Shown: positions 52,591-61,841 of the stretch, piece by piece
Layout: each line of letters begins with the position of its first letter
Numbering within the stretch: the stretch's first letter is position 1
Origin: Streptomyces phaeolivaceus
Lineage (GTDB): Bacteria > Actinomycetota > Actinomycetes > Streptomycetales > Streptomycetaceae
Reading direction: 5' to 3'
Assembly: GCF_009184865.1 (NCBI RefSeq)
Contig: NZ_CP045096.1
Location: 8,866,001 to 8,930,000 of the forward strand
Length of the DNA: 64,000 nt
The notes under the pieces: generated by a model
What the model was told of the DNA's origin: nothing
Database searches by the model: none
What the model saw: the letters and a program-made list of their open reading frames with translations, nothing else
Made by a program: the position numbers and the translations under genes

Positions 52591-53622
52591 ATGTCTGCCG
52601 AGTACGCGACCTTCGGCCTGGCACCGGCGATGCGAGCCGGTGGCGTCCTCGCCAACGGTGACTACCAAGCGCACCGGGACTTCGTGGACTTCATAGTCGA
52701 CGGACGCCCGCTGCTGTTCCAGCTCTCCGACCTCGACGCCGTCTCCCCACTCGCCTCCGACGTCCCGCCCTCGATCTTCACCGCCCAGGTGCGCGGCCTG
52801 CTCCTGGAGGCCGAGGCACCCCTCACCCGCGGCCGTTACGTCATCTACGGCTGCCCCGAATGCGCCGACCTCGCCTGCGGTGCCGTGACCGCGGTGATAG
52901 AGCGCGACGGCGACGACTTCGTGTGGCGGGACTTCGCCTGGCAGACGGAGGAGGAGGCCGACCTCAGGCTCAACGGCTACACGGGCATCGGCCCCTTCCG
53001 GTTCCACGGCCCCGAGTACCGCAGCGCGCTGCAGTCCCTGTTGCGCGAGTCCGCCGCCGATTCGTCGGCCCGGCGCCGGGTCCTTCTCATCGGTGCCCGG
53101 GTCGCCGTCCTCGCCAAACTCGCCGCCGCCCTGCGCGCGATCGGGATCGGCGCCGACATAGCGCACGACGCCACCGGGGTGAGCCCCGACGAACTGCGCA
53201 CCTACGGCGTCGTGGCCTTCGGCCGGGTCGTCGGCGAGACGGACCGAGAGGCGGTACGGCTCGCCTTCGACCGGGCGGGCGTCCAGGTCGCCTACGTCGA
53301 AGGACTCGCCCCGATCATCCCGCTCCTGGTCGCCCAGATCGAACACGCCCTCGACCGCAGCCCCACGGAACAGCGCCGCCTCACCCGCCTCGTCGCCGTC
53401 GGCGGCCAGGCCGGCATCGAGATCACCTCCACCTGCCGCGTGGAACTCACCGCCTACCGCCTGGACCGCCTCTACCGCCCCCACACCTACCGCTTCTTCG
53501 ACGGCATCCTCCCGGCCGGCCAGCACCGCATCGGCCTCGACCCCGGAACAACAAAGGGAAACTCCTTCATCGTGGCCCGCACGGCAGGAACGGTACTGGT
53601 GGAACCGATGACAGCCGACTAG
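52591..53622 (+). CDS. Conserved hypothetical two-domain protein with a CxxC motif
   Basis: 343 residues, not assigned to a known family. The first about 150 contain GRYVIYGCPECADLACGAVTAVIERDGD, a Cys-rich loop (CPEC plus a third Cys), and aromatic WRDFAWQTEEE. Residues about 160-250 look like a Rossmann-type half (RRVLLIGARVAVLAKLAAALRAIGIGADIAHDATG). The last 90 residues are beta-rich (GGQAGIEITSTCRVELTAYRL). No signal peptide or membrane helix. ATG 52591 follows a GATACT -10-like box closely. It is monocistronic and divergent from the oxidase pseudogene. Possibly a metal-binding or redox protein; this is a guess. Confidence 0.7.
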   Translation: MSAEYATFGLAPAMRAGGVLANGDYQAHRDFVDFIVDGRPLLFQLSDLDAVSPLASDVPPSIFTAQVRGLLLEAEAPLTRGRYVIYGCPECADLACGAVTAVIERDGDDFVWRDFAWQTEEEADLRLNGYTGIGPFRFHGPEYRSALQSLLRESAADSSARRRVLLIGARVAVLAKLAAALRAIGIGADIAHDATGVSPDELRTYGVVAFGRVVGETDREAVRLAFDRAGVQVAYVEGLAPIIPLLVAQIEHALDRSPTEQRRLTRLVAVGGQAGIEITSTCRVELTAYRLDRLYRPHTYRFFDGILPAGQHRIGLDPGTTKGNSFIVARTAGTVLVEPMTAD

Positions 53623-53824
53623 GACCGAGGGGACCCGCGCCCTTCAGGGGCGCGGGGAACCGCGCGAACGGGGTCCGGGGCGGAGCCCCGAATCTTTGAC
53701 GGGGGTGGAAGGGGCACGCAGCCCCTGAAGGACGGGACGGGTAGGGGCGGCGGGGGCGAAAAAGCCATGGCCGCCCCGGACGCGGCTGGGACCACCCACC
53801 CCCCTGTCGTTAGGATCCCCAACC
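53623..53824. repeat. Dispersed intergenic repeat copy
   Basis: Contains CCTTCAGGGGCGCGGGGAAC, GGGGTCCGGGGCGGAGCCCC and CACGCAGCCCCTGAAGGACG, able to fold into nested hairpins. It ends in the promoter of the ABC-F gene (TAGGAT close to GTG 53825). No gene seen. Confidence 0.55.
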
Positions 53825-55465
53825 GTGACCGCCACCCTCGTCGTCAAGAACCTCACCGCCGCCCACGGCGCCCGCTCACTCTTCTCCGGCCTCGACCTAG
53901 TCGTAGCCCCCGGGGACGTGATCGGACTGGTCGGCGCCAACGGCGCGGGCAAGTCCACCCTGCTCCGCCTCCTCGCCGGCCTGCTCCCCCCGGAGGCCGG
54001 CGAGCTACGCCTCTCCCCACCCACGGCGACCGTCGGCCACCTCCCGCAGGAGCCGGAGCGCCGGGAGGGCGAGACCGTACGGGACTTCCTCGCCCGGCGC
54101 ACAGGCGTGGCGGAGGCCCAGCGCGTGATGGACGAGGCCACCCAGGCACTGGTGGACGGCGCGCCGGGCGCCGACGACGCGTACTCGGTGAGCCTGGAGC
54201 GCTGGCTCGACCTAGGCGGCGCCGACCTCGACGAGCGCGCCGCGGAGGTCGCCGACTCCCTCGGCCTCGCCGTCGACCTGGACCAGCCGATGACCGGCCT
54301 CTCCGGCGGCCAGGCCGCCCGCGCCGGCCTCGCCTCCCTCCTCCTCTCCCGCTACGACGTCTTCCTCCTCGACGAGCCCACCAACGACCTCGACCTGGAC
54401 GGCCTGGAACGCCTCGAACGCTTCGTCTCCGGCCTGCGCGCCGGCACGGTCGTCGTCAGCCACGACCGTGAGTTCCTCACCCGCACGGTCACCAAGGTCC
54501 TCGAACTCGACCTCGCCCAGAACCAGATCAACCTCTACGGCGGCGGATACGAGGCCTATCTGGAGGAGCGCGAGACGGCCCGCCGGCACGCCCGCGACGA
54601 CTTCGAGGAGTACGCCGACAAGAAGTCCGCCCTCCAGGACCGCGCCCAGATGCAGCGCTCCTGGATGGACAAGGGCGTCAAGAACGCCCGGCGCAAGGCG
54701 AACAACGACAACGACAAGATCGGCCGCAAGTTCCGCAGCGAGGCGAGCGAGAAGCAGGCCGCGAAGGCCCGGCAGACGCAGCGCATGATCGAACGGCTGG
54801 ACGTCGTCGAGGAGCCGCGCAAGGAGTGGGAGCTGCGCATGGAGATCGCGGCGGCCCCGCGCTCCGGTGCGGTCGTCGCCACGATGCGCGACGCCGAGGT
54901 GCGCCGGGGGGACTTCGCCTTCGGACCGGTGTCCCTGCAGATCGACTGGGCCGACCGGATCGCCATCACCGGCGCGAACGGCGCGGGCAAGTCGACGCTC
55001 CTGGGCGCGCTGCTCGGCCGGGTCCCCCTGGACTCGGGCCACGCCGCGCTCGGCTCGGGCGTCCTGGTCGGCGAGGTCGACCAGGCCCGGGGGCTCTTCC
55101 ACGGCCCCGAGTCCCTCCTCGACGCCTTCTGCGCGGCCGTGCCCGACACGGAACCCGCCGAAGTCCGCACCCTCCTCGCCAAGTTCGGCCTGAAGGCCCA
55201 CCACGTCCTACGCCCGGCGGTGACGCTGTCCCCCGGCGAACGCACCCGCGCGGCCCTCGCGCTCCTCCAGGGCCGAGGCGTCAACCTCCTGATCCTGGAC
55301 GAGCCCACCAACCACCTCGACCTCCCGGCCATCGAGCAACTCGAATCCGCCCTCGACACCTACGAGGGCACGTTGCTCCTGGTCACCCACGACCGCCGGA
55401 TGCTGGACGCGGTGAGGGTCACGAGGCGCTTCGCGGTGGAGGCGGGCAAGGTGACGGAGAGCTGA
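53825..55465 (+). CDS. ABC-F family ATP-binding protein (EttA/Uup-like)
   Basis: 546 residues, two ABC domains without membrane segments. First Walker A GANGAGKSTL with TGLSGGQAAR and LLDEPTNDLDLDGLERLE. Linker rich in Lys/Arg and acidic residues (DFEEYADKKSALQDRAQMQRS region, about 255-320). Second Walker A GANGAGKSTLLGAL, signature LSPGERTRAALA, LILDEPTNHLDLPAIEQLE. The GTG at 53825 lies about 10 nt after TAGGAT, suggesting leaderless transcription. It acts on the ribosome by family; whether it confers drug resistance is unknown. Confidence 0.9.
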   Translation: MTATLVVKNLTAAHGARSLFSGLDLVVAPGDVIGLVGANGAGKSTLLRLLAGLLPPEAGELRLSPPTATVGHLPQEPERREGETVRDFLARRTGVAEAQRVMDEATQALVDGAPGADDAYSVSLERWLDLGGADLDERAAEVADSLGLAVDLDQPMTGLSGGQAARAGLASLLLSRYDVFLLDEPTNDLDLDGLERLERFVSGLRAGTVVVSHDREFLTRTVTKVLELDLAQNQINLYGGGYEAYLEERETARRHARDDFEEYADKKSALQDRAQMQRSWMDKGVKNARRKANNDNDKIGRKFRSEASEKQAAKARQTQRMIERLDVVEEPRKEWELRMEIAAAPRSGAVVATMRDAEVRRGDFAFGPVSLQIDWADRIAITGANGAGKSTLLGALLGRVPLDSGHAALGSGVLVGEVDQARGLFHGPESLLDAFCAAVPDTEPAEVRTLLAKFGLKAHHVLRPAVTLSPGERTRAALALLQGRGVNLLILDEPTNHLDLPAIEQLESALDTYEGTLLLVTHDRRMLDAVRVTRRFAVEAGKVTES

Positions 55466-55477
55466 GCCCGCGTTGTC

Positions 55478-55528
55478 GGCTGCGGGTGGGTGGGAACTGC
55501 GTGAGAAGCCCCCACCGGACCCGCAGCC
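55478..55528. terminator. Bidirectional terminator of ABC-F and tex
   Basis: GGCTGCGGGT (55478-55487) pairs with ACCCGCAGCC (55519-55528), with inner GTGGG/CCCAC pairing. CAAAAAC follows on the + strand, giving a U run for the minus-strand tex transcript. It lies between convergent genes and is a variant of the dispersed repeat. Confidence 0.7.
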
Positions 55529-55549
55529 AAAAACGCACCCCCCTGCCAC

Positions 55550-57934
55550 TCACCCCCGCTTCTTGTTCACCAACCCCGCCCGCCGCAACGCGTCAGCCAT
55601 CGCACTGTTCGCCGGCGGCGGCGCAGCCGCACCACCCTGCCGCGAACCACCCCCACGCCCCTGCTGCCGCGGCGGCTGACCCCCGCGAGCCCCCCGCTGA
55701 GGCCGGGACCCCCCACCGCCCTGCCCGGCGGCGGCCCCCTTCGGCGCCGCCTCGTCGTCCAGCCGCAGCGTCAACGAGATCCGCTTGCGCGGAATGTCGA
55801 CGTCGAGCACCTTCACCTTCACGATGTCCCCGGGCTTGACCACATCGCGCGGATCCTTCACGAAGGTCTTGGACAGCGCGGACACATGCGCCAGACCGTC
55901 CTGGTGCACACCGACGTCGATGAACGCCCCGAACGCCGCCACGTTCGTCACGACCCCCTCCAGCACCATCCCGGACACCAGGTCGGAGATCTTCTCGACG
56001 CCCTCCTTGAACGTGGCCGTCTTGAACGCGGGCCGAGGGTCACGCCCCGGCTTCTCCAGCTCCTTCAGGATGTCCGACACGGTCGGCAGACCGAACGTCT
56101 CGTCCACGAAGTCCCCGGCCCTGAGCGACCGCAGCACCCCCGTGTTGCCGATGAGCGCCGCCACCTCCTGACCGGAGGTCTTCACCATCCGCCGTACGAC
56201 GGGGTACGCCTCCGGGTGCACGCTGGACGCGTCCAGCGGATCGGAGCCGCCCCGGATCCGCAGGAAGCCCGCGCACTGCTCGTACGCCTTGGGGCCGAGC
56301 CGTGCCACGCCCTTCAGCTCGGAACGCGAGGTGAAGGGACCGTTGGCGTCACGGTGGGCCACGATGTTCTCGGCGAGCCCGGAGGAGATGCCGGAGACGC
56401 GCGAGAGGAGCGGCGCGGAGGCCGTGTTCACATCCACGCCCACGCCGTTCACACAGTCCTCCACCACCGCGTCCAGGGAACGCGACAGCTTCACCTCGGA
56501 CAGGTCGTGCTGGTACTGCCCGACCCCGATCGACTTCGGGTCGATCTTCACCAGCTCGGCCAGCGGGTCCTGGAGCCGACGCGCGATCGACACAGCGCCC
56601 CGCAGCGAGACGTCCATGCCCGGCAGCTCCTGCGAGGCGAACGCCGACGCCGAGTACACGGACGCGCCCGCCTCCGACACCATCACCTTGGTGAGCTTCA
56701 ACTCCGGGTGCTTGGTGATCAGTTCACCGGCCAGCTTGTCGGTCTCGCGGGAGGCCGTGCCGTTGCCGATCGCGATCAGATCGACCGCGTGCTCCTTGGC
56801 CAGGCGGGCCAGCTTGGCGATGGCCTCGTCCCACCTGTTGGCCGGGACATGCGGGTAAATGACGTCCGTCGCCACCACCTTGCCGGTCGAGTCGACCACG
56901 GCGACCTTCACGCCCGTACGGAAACCGGGGTCCAGGCCGAGCGTCGCGCGCGTACCGGCGGGCGCGGCCAGCAGCAGATCGCGCAGGTTCGCCGCGAACA
57001 CGTTCACCGCCTCGTCCTCGGCGGCCGTCCGCAGCCGCAGCCGCAGATCGATGCCGAGGTGGACCAGGATCCGGGTCCGCCAGGCCCAACGGACCGTGTC
57101 CTTCAGCCACTTGTCGGCGGGCCGCCCACGGTCGGTGATCTCGAAACGATGGGCGACGATCCCCTCGTACGACGACGGGCCGGGCTGCTCGGAGGGCTCC
57201 TCCGGCTCCAGGACGAGATCGAGGACGTCCTCCTTCTCGCCGCGCAGCATCGCCAGGATGCGGTGGGAGGGCAGCTCGGTGAACGGCTCGGCGAAGTCGA
57301 AGTAGTCGGCGAACTTGGCGCCCGCCTCCTCCTTGCCGTCCTTGACCTTGGCGGCCAGCCGGCCCCGTACCCACATGCGCTCGCGCAGCTCGCCGATCAG
57401 GTCGGCGTCCTCCGAGAACCGCTCGGTGAGGATGGCTCGCGCGCCGTCCAGCGCGGCCTGCGGATCGGCGACGCCCTTGTCCGCGTTCACGAACGCGGCG
57501 GCTGCCGCCAGCGGATCGACGCCCGGGTCGCCGAGCAGGCCCTCGGCCAGCGGTTCGAGACCGGCCTCGCGGGCGATCTGCGCCTTCGTGCGCCGCTTCG
57601 GCTTGAAGGGGAGGTAGATGTCCTCCAGCCGCGCCTTGGTCTCGGCGGCGCGGATCCGCTCCTCGATCTCGGGCGTCAGCCTGCCCTGCTCGCGCACCGA
57701 GTCGAGGATCGCGGCCCGCCGCTCCTCCAGCTCCCGCAGATAGCGCAGCCGCTCCTCCAGCGTGCGCAGCTGCGCGTCGTCGAGCATCTCGGTCGCTTCC
57801 TTGCGGTAGCGGGCGATGAAGGGCACGGTCGAACCGCCGTCGAGCAGCTCCACCGCGGCCCTGACCTGCCGCTCCCGTACGCCGAGCTCCTCGGCGATCC
57901 TGCCTTCGATGGACCCTACGAGGGGTGTCGTCAC
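55550..57934 (-). CDS. tex: Tex family S1 RNA-binding transcription accessory protein
   Basis: 794 residues. N-terminal helical region ([27 protein letters not shown]), the Tex core [25 protein letters not shown], a YqgF-like domain ([20 protein letters not shown]), tandem HhH ([23 protein letters not shown]) and an S1 domain ([31 protein letters not shown]). The C-terminal tail of about 70 residues is RGG-like low complexity ([15 protein letters not shown]), longer than in most Tex proteins. GTG 57934 is used, with GGAGAAGG upstream. Tex binds RNA and affects transcription elongation or RNA handling. Confidence 0.93.
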   Translation of the reverse strand: MTTPLVGSIEGRIAEELGVRERQVRAAVELLDGGSTVPFIARYRKEATEMLDDAQLRTLEERLRYLRELEERRAAILDSVREQGRLTPEIEERIRAAETKARLEDIYLPFKPKRRTKAQIAREAGLEPLAEGLLGDPGVDPLAAAAAFVNADKGVADPQAALDGARAILTERFSEDADLIGELRERMWVRGRLAAKVKDGKEEAGAKFADYFDFAEPFTELPSHRILAMLRGEKEDVLDLVLEPEEPSEQPGPSSYEGIVAHRFEITDRGRPADKWLKDTVRWAWRTRILVHLGIDLRLRLRTAAEDEAVNVFAANLRDLLLAAPAGTRATLGLDPGFRTGVKVAVVDSTGKVVATDVIYPHVPANRWDEAIAKLARLAKEHAVDLIAIGNGTASRETDKLAGELITKHPELKLTKVMVSEAGASVYSASAFASQELPGMDVSLRGAVSIARRLQDPLAELVKIDPKSIGVGQYQHDLSEVKLSRSLDAVVEDCVNGVGVDVNTASAPLLSRVSGISSGLAENIVAHRDANGPFTSRSELKGVARLGPKAYEQCAGFLRIRGGSDPLDASSVHPEAYPVVRRMVKTSGQEVAALIGNTGVLRSLRAGDFVDETFGLPTVSDILKELEKPGRDPRPAFKTATFKEGVEKISDLVSGMVLEGVVTNVAAFGAFIDVGVHQDGLAHVSALSKTFVKDPRDVVKPGDIVKVKVLDVDIPRKRISLTLRLDDEAAPKGAAAGQGGGGSRPQRGARGGQPPRQQGRGGGSRQGGAAAPPPANSAMADALRRAGLVNKKRG

Positions 57935-58035
57935 GTTGCCGTACCGCCTTCTCCACTGAGGTTGCGCGGCAATTGTGGCAGGTGGCACCGACAGCGGGGG
58001 ATCAGGGAGCGAAACGCGCGGGTCCGGGACGCGGG

Positions 58036-58068
58036 CGGAGCCGGACACGTCGGCCGTGTCCGGCTCCG
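58036..58068. terminator. Terminator of the LPFR gene
   Basis: 14-bp perfect stem CGGAGCCGGACACG / CGTGTCCGGCTCCG with a 5-nt loop, about 45 nt past the stop at 58115 and before tex on the same strand. Confidence 0.8.
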
Positions 58069-58114
58069 GAGGTCTGCGGGCCCGTCTCGTCGAGGCCCGG
58101 CGGGTCCGTCCCGC

Positions 58115-58258
58115 TCAGGCCCGGCGGGTCCGCCCGCCGCGGCGCGTCGAACTCGACGCGCCGCCGAAGAGCCGGGCCAGGGCCCGGAACGGCAGCGTGA
58201 CCACCGTCGCGATGGCCCCGCCGATCTGGCGCAACACGTCTGCGATCGCACGGAACAC
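58115..58258 (-). CDS. LPFR-motif small protein
   Basis: 47 residues from GTG 58258, chosen for GGGGAAG 5 nt upstream. The amphipathic helix ADVLRQIGGAIATVVTLPFR contains the LPFR motif and is followed by a basic Ser/Arg-rich tail. This small protein is widespread in Streptomyces; its function is unknown. The helix could sit on the membrane surface. It lies between the SCO6745-family gene and tex on the same strand, about 100 nt from the former. Confidence 0.75.
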   Translation of the reverse strand: MFRAIADVLRQIGGAIATVVTLPFRALARLFGGASSSTRRGGRTRRA

Positions 58259-58361
58259 GTACTTCCCCTTTCGTCTCCCGGCTGGCTGGGCCAGGAACGA
58301 TCGGGTACCGCGCCGCACAAGGTTCATGCCTGGACCGGCCCGACCGCTCAGCGCGGTCCGC

Positions 58362-59228
58362 TCAGCGCTTGCCGATCATCCCCGCCGGGAAAGCCCCCGC
58401 CCCGAGCATCGTCGTCACCAGCCCCGTCATCAGCTCGGTGAGCCGTTCCACCCCGGCCGCGCCCAGATGCTCGTACGGCGCCAGGTCGAGGCGGTCCGTC
58501 GCGGTCTCGATCTCCCTGCGGAAGGCGACGCCCGCCTCCGTCAGCTCGTCCTCGGCGTCGAGCAGCCCGCGCGCGCGGAGCCGGGCGGTCGCGGCGTCCC
58601 ACTCGTCCATGGTCCAACCGCGTGTGCCGACGGCCCACTTCGGGGACATGCCCTTCCCGGTCGCGCTGTGGCTGGCCAGCGCCTCGACCGGGTCGAGACC
58701 GGCGTCGAGGAGCACCGCGAGATGTCCGTCGCCCCGGTGCTCCCGCAACAGCGTGGTCGCGTGCCAGAGCGCGAGATGAGGGCGCTCGGGTAGAGGCAGA
58801 TCGGCGTGCGCGGCGTACAGGGGGCGCGCGGTCCGTGAGCACGCCTCGGTGGCGCGCAGCGCCAGCTCCGCGGCCTCGGCGACCTCCGAGGAGGCGATCA
58901 GCTCCTCGCCGAGCAGCCGCCGCAGCGTGGCGTCCGCGACGCGCTCGCGGGCCGCCAGCACCACCGACGGCGACGCCGTCTCCCACACGGCCGGGACGTG
59001 TGCCGCCACCAGCTCGTGCCGGAAGTTGAAGAAGGTGGCCGTCACCGCGCCCGCGCCGACACCGCCCAGGGCCGCCGCCCGCACCGCGAAGTACGCCGCC
59101 CGGGGGTCCTCCACCCCCACGGCGGCCAGCTCCCGGCCCAGATCCGGCGAGAAGTAGTGCGCGGAGTGGAACGGATTGAGGAGGCTGTGGCAGCGCCGCC
59201 CGGCGCGCTCCGGCAGAGAGGAAGTCAT
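58362..59228 (-). CDS. SCO6745 family protein (helical, winged-helix-like)
   Basis: 288 residues, all-helical. The opening RRCHSLLNPFHSAHYFSPD and the segment ELTEAGVAFRREIETATDRL, which resembles the winged-helix tail of MarR-like proteins, mark the actinobacterial family named after S. coelicolor SCO6745. No enzymatic motif. A perfect ACCGACCA-GT-TGGTCGGT palindrome (59241-59258) sits 13 nt before its ATG, so it is probably under TetR-type control together with the divergent DJ-1/AraC gene. Confidence 0.85.
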   Translation of the reverse strand: MTSSLPERAGRRCHSLLNPFHSAHYFSPDLGRELAAVGVEDPRAAYFAVRAAALGGVGAGAVTATFFNFRHELVAAHVPAVWETASPSVVLAARERVADATLRRLLGEELIASSEVAEAAELALRATEACSRTARPLYAAHADLPLPERPHLALWHATTLLREHRGDGHLAVLLDAGLDPVEALASHSATGKGMSPKWAVGTRGWTMDEWDAATARLRARGLLDAEDELTEAGVAFRREIETATDRLDLAPYEHLGAAGVERLTELMTGLVTTMLGAGAFPAGMIGKR

Positions 59229-59240
59229 GCCCGGCAGGTT

Positions 59241-59258
59241 ACCGACCAGTTGGTCGGT
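59241..59258. promoter_or_regulatory. TetR-type operator palindrome
   Basis: ACCGACCAGTTGGTCGGT, a perfect palindrome of 18 bp, lies in the 111-bp divergent region between the SCO6745-family gene and the AraC-type regulator. This sequence class is typical of TetR-family operators. No TetR gene is adjacent. Confidence 0.75.
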
Positions 59259-59339
59259 CGCCTACCGGTGGGGGCCGTGGCAGGAAAGGTGGGGTACTCG
59301 TCATTGCGGCCATGGCCCGCCCGCCGAAGAATCGAGGGC

Positions 59340-60293
59340 ATGCGAACTGTCCTGGTCGTCCTCTTCGACGGCGTGCAGAGCCTCGACGTCACCGGCCCGC
59401 TGGAGGTCTTCGCCGGCGCGGCACAGCACACCCCCGGGACGTACCGCGTCACCACGGCCTCCCTGGACGGCACGCCCGTACGGACCTCCAGCGGCCTCAC
59501 CCTCGTCCCGGACCACTCCCTGGCCGCCGCGCCCGCCCCGCACACCCTGCTCGTCCCGGGCGGCCACGGCACCCGGAACCCCGACCCCGAGGTCGTCGCC
59601 TGGCTGCGCGAGCGCGGCCCGCGCGCGGAGCGCCTGGTCTCGGTCTGCACCGGCGCGATCCTGCTCGCCGAGGCGGGCCTCCTGGACGGCCTCCGGGTCA
59701 CCACCCACTGGGCGTACTGCGACACGCTGGCCCGCGACCATCCGGCGATCGAGGTCGACCCCGACCCCATCTACGTCCGCGACGGGCGCGTCGCCACCTC
59801 CGCCGGTGTCACGGCCGGTATCGATCTCGCACTCGCGCTGGTCGAGGAGGACATCGGCCGCGACGCCGCCCTCGCCATAGCCCGTCACCTGGTCGTCTTC
59901 CTGCGCAGACCGGGCAACCAGGCCCAGTTCAGCGCCCAGCTGGCCGCCCAGACCGCCCGGCGGGAACCGCTCCGCGAGGTCCAGCGGTGGATCACCGAGC
60001 ACCCCGGCGACGACCTGGCCGTCGAGCGGCTGGCCGCCCGTGCCCGGCTCTCGCCCCGCCACTTCGCCCGCGCCTTCCAGGCCGAGACGGGCATGACCCC
60101 GGGCCGGTACGTCGACCGGGTCCGCCTCGAACACGCCCGCCGCCTCCTGGAGGACACCTCCGACGGCGTCGAGGAGATCTCCCGCGGCAGCGGCTACGGC
60201 ACGTCCGAGGCCATGCGCCGCGCCTTCGTGAAGGCCCTCGGCACCTCTCCGGCGGAGTACCGCCGCCGGTTCCGCCCCGTCCCGGCCGGCTGA
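59340..60293 (+). CDS. GlxA family transcriptional regulator (DJ-1/PfpI domain plus AraC HTH)
   Basis: 317 residues. Residues 1-190 form a DJ-1/PfpI (GATase1-like) domain with the Cys nucleophile in VSVCTGAILLAEAG and VTTHWAYCDTLA. Residues about 215-310 are two AraC helix-turn-helices (LAVERLAARARLSPRHFARAFQAETGMTPGRYVDRVRLEHARRLL). GAGGG precedes ATG 59340. It probably regulates the stand-alone DJ-1 protein directly downstream. The ligand is unknown. Confidence 0.92.
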   Translation: MRTVLVVLFDGVQSLDVTGPLEVFAGAAQHTPGTYRVTTASLDGTPVRTSSGLTLVPDHSLAAAPAPHTLLVPGGHGTRNPDPEVVAWLRERGPRAERLVSVCTGAILLAEAGLLDGLRVTTHWAYCDTLARDHPAIEVDPDPIYVRDGRVATSAGVTAGIDLALALVEEDIGRDAALAIARHLVVFLRRPGNQAQFSAQLAAQTARREPLREVQRWITEHPGDDLAVERLAARARLSPRHFARAFQAETGMTPGRYVDRVRLEHARRLLEDTSDGVEEISRGSGYGTSEAMRRAFVKALGTSPAEYRRRFRPVPAG

Positions 60294-60373
60294 GCCGACG
60301 GGCCCGACCCGGTCCCTCCGACCCGGTCCCTCCGACCTGACCTCACCGACCCGACCGAACCGAAAGGCCCCCG

Positions 60374-61009
60374 ATGCGGATCGCCATCGTCCTGTTCGAC
60401 CGCTTCACCGCCCTCGACGCGGTGGGCCCGTACGAGATGCTCGTGCGGCTCCCCGACGCCGAACTCGTCTTCGTCGCCGAGGAGAGCGGACCCGTCCGCT
60501 CCGACACCGGCGCGCTCGCGCTCACGGCCGACCGGACGCTCGCCGAGGTCCCGGACCCGGACATCCTCGTGGTGCCGGGCGGCCCCGGCCAGCTCGACCA
60601 GATGGAGAACGAGACCCTCCTCGCCTGGCTGCGCGCGGCCGACCGTACGAGCGCCTGGACGACGTCCGTGTGCACCGGCTCGCTGCTGCTGGCCTCGGCG
60701 GGGCTCCTCGAAGGCCGCCGGGCCACCACGCACTGGCTCGGGCTGGAATATCTCAAGCGGTTCGGCGCCGAGCCCACGGGGGAGCGGGTCGTGATCGACG
60801 GCAAGTACGTCACGGCGGCCGGGGTGTCCGCGGGCATCGACATGGGCCTGACCCTGGTCGGCCGGATCGCGGGCGACGAGCACGCCCGCGCCGTACAGCT
60901 GCTGACCGAGTACGACCCGCGGCCGCCCTACGACGCCGGCGCCCCGCACAAGGCGCCCGCCCACCTGGTGGAGGAGTTCCGCACCAGCAGCCGGTTCGCC
61001 GTCGAGTGA
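60374..61009 (+). CDS. DJ-1/PfpI family protein
   Basis: 211 residues, a stand-alone DJ-1/PfpI domain. The nucleophile elbow is TSVCTGSLLLASAGLLEG with THWLGLEYL, closest to isonitrile hydratase (InhA)-like and AraC-associated members. GAAAGG precedes the ATG. It lies 80 nt after the GlxA-type regulator, whose N-terminal domain it resembles, so it is a likely target and paralogue. The chemistry is unproven. Confidence 0.9.
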   Translation: MRIAIVLFDRFTALDAVGPYEMLVRLPDAELVFVAEESGPVRSDTGALALTADRTLAEVPDPDILVVPGGPGQLDQMENETLLAWLRAADRTSAWTTSVCTGSLLLASAGLLEGRRATTHWLGLEYLKRFGAEPTGERVVIDGKYVTAAGVSAGIDMGLTLVGRIAGDEHARAVQLLTEYDPRPPYDAGAPHKAPAHLVEEFRTSSRFAVE

Positions 61010-61027
61010 CCCGCCGCCGGGTCCGCC

Positions 61028-61771
61028 TCACACCGTCCAGGTGAACCGGGGCGGTCGGCGCTCCAGGAACGCGGCGACGCCCTCCGCGGTGTCGCCACTG
61101 CCCCGCGCCTGCCCGGCCCAGTGGTCGTCCCGGTCGGTACGGCCGTTCGCGAACTCCTTGGCCGCCGCCTGCGTCAGCCCCGAGCGCGAGACCAGCACCC
61201 GGGTGAACTCCGTGACACGAGCGGCGAGTTCACCGGCCGGCAGCACCTCGTCCACCAGCCCCGTGCGCAGCGCCCGTTCCGTGTCGATCAACTCGCCCGA
61301 GAACAGCAGGTACTTGGCGGTGCCCGGCCCGACCAGCGACACCAACCGCCTGGTGGAGGAGGAGGCGTAGACGATCCCCAGCTTCGCGGGGGTGATCCCG
61401 AACAGCGCCCCCTCCTCCGCGAACCGCAGATCGCAGGCCACCGCCAACTGCGCGCCGCCGCCCACACAGTGCCCGCGGATCGCCGCGAGCGTCGGCTTCG
61501 GAAAGGCGGCGAGCGCCTCCTCGGCGCGCACCGCCGACCCCTGGGCCTCGGCCGGGGACTCCCGTAGCGTGGAGATGTCGGCCCCCGCACAGAACGTCCC
61601 GCCCTCCCCGGTGAGCACCAGAGCCCGTACGCCGGGGTCGGCGGCCAGCCGGTCGAGCAGCGGCGGCAGCGCCCGCCACATCCCGGCCGTCATGGCGTTG
61701 CGTTTGGCCGGGTGGTGGACGACGACGGTCGCGACCCCGTCGGCGACGGTGTCCGACAACTGAGGCTCCAT
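61028..61771 (-). CDS. Enoyl-CoA hydratase/isomerase family protein
   Basis: 247 residues. Crotonase fold with oxyanion motifs TFCAGADISTLRES and RGHCVGGGAQLAVACDLRFA. The second glutamate position reads FGITPAKLGIVYASSSTRRL. It could hydrate enoyl-CoA or isomerise; the substrate is not evident. ATG 61771 follows TAGCAT closely, suggesting a leaderless transcript. It is divergent from the HdeD-like gene. Confidence 0.88.
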   Translation of the reverse strand: MEPQLSDTVADGVATVVVHHPAKRNAMTAGMWRALPPLLDRLAADPGVRALVLTGEGGTFCAGADISTLRESPAEAQGSAVRAEEALAAFPKPTLAAIRGHCVGGGAQLAVACDLRFAEEGALFGITPAKLGIVYASSSTRRLVSLVGPGTAKYLLFSGELIDTERALRTGLVDEVLPAGELAARVTEFTRVLVSRSGLTQAAAKEFANGRTDRDDHWAGQARGSGDTAEGVAAFLERRPPRFTWTV

Positions 61772-61841
61772 GCACCGGATGCTAGCGACCCCTCCCGCCC
61801 ATACGATCAAGAAGGGGCCCGGAACCGCGAGGAGGCCCCGC

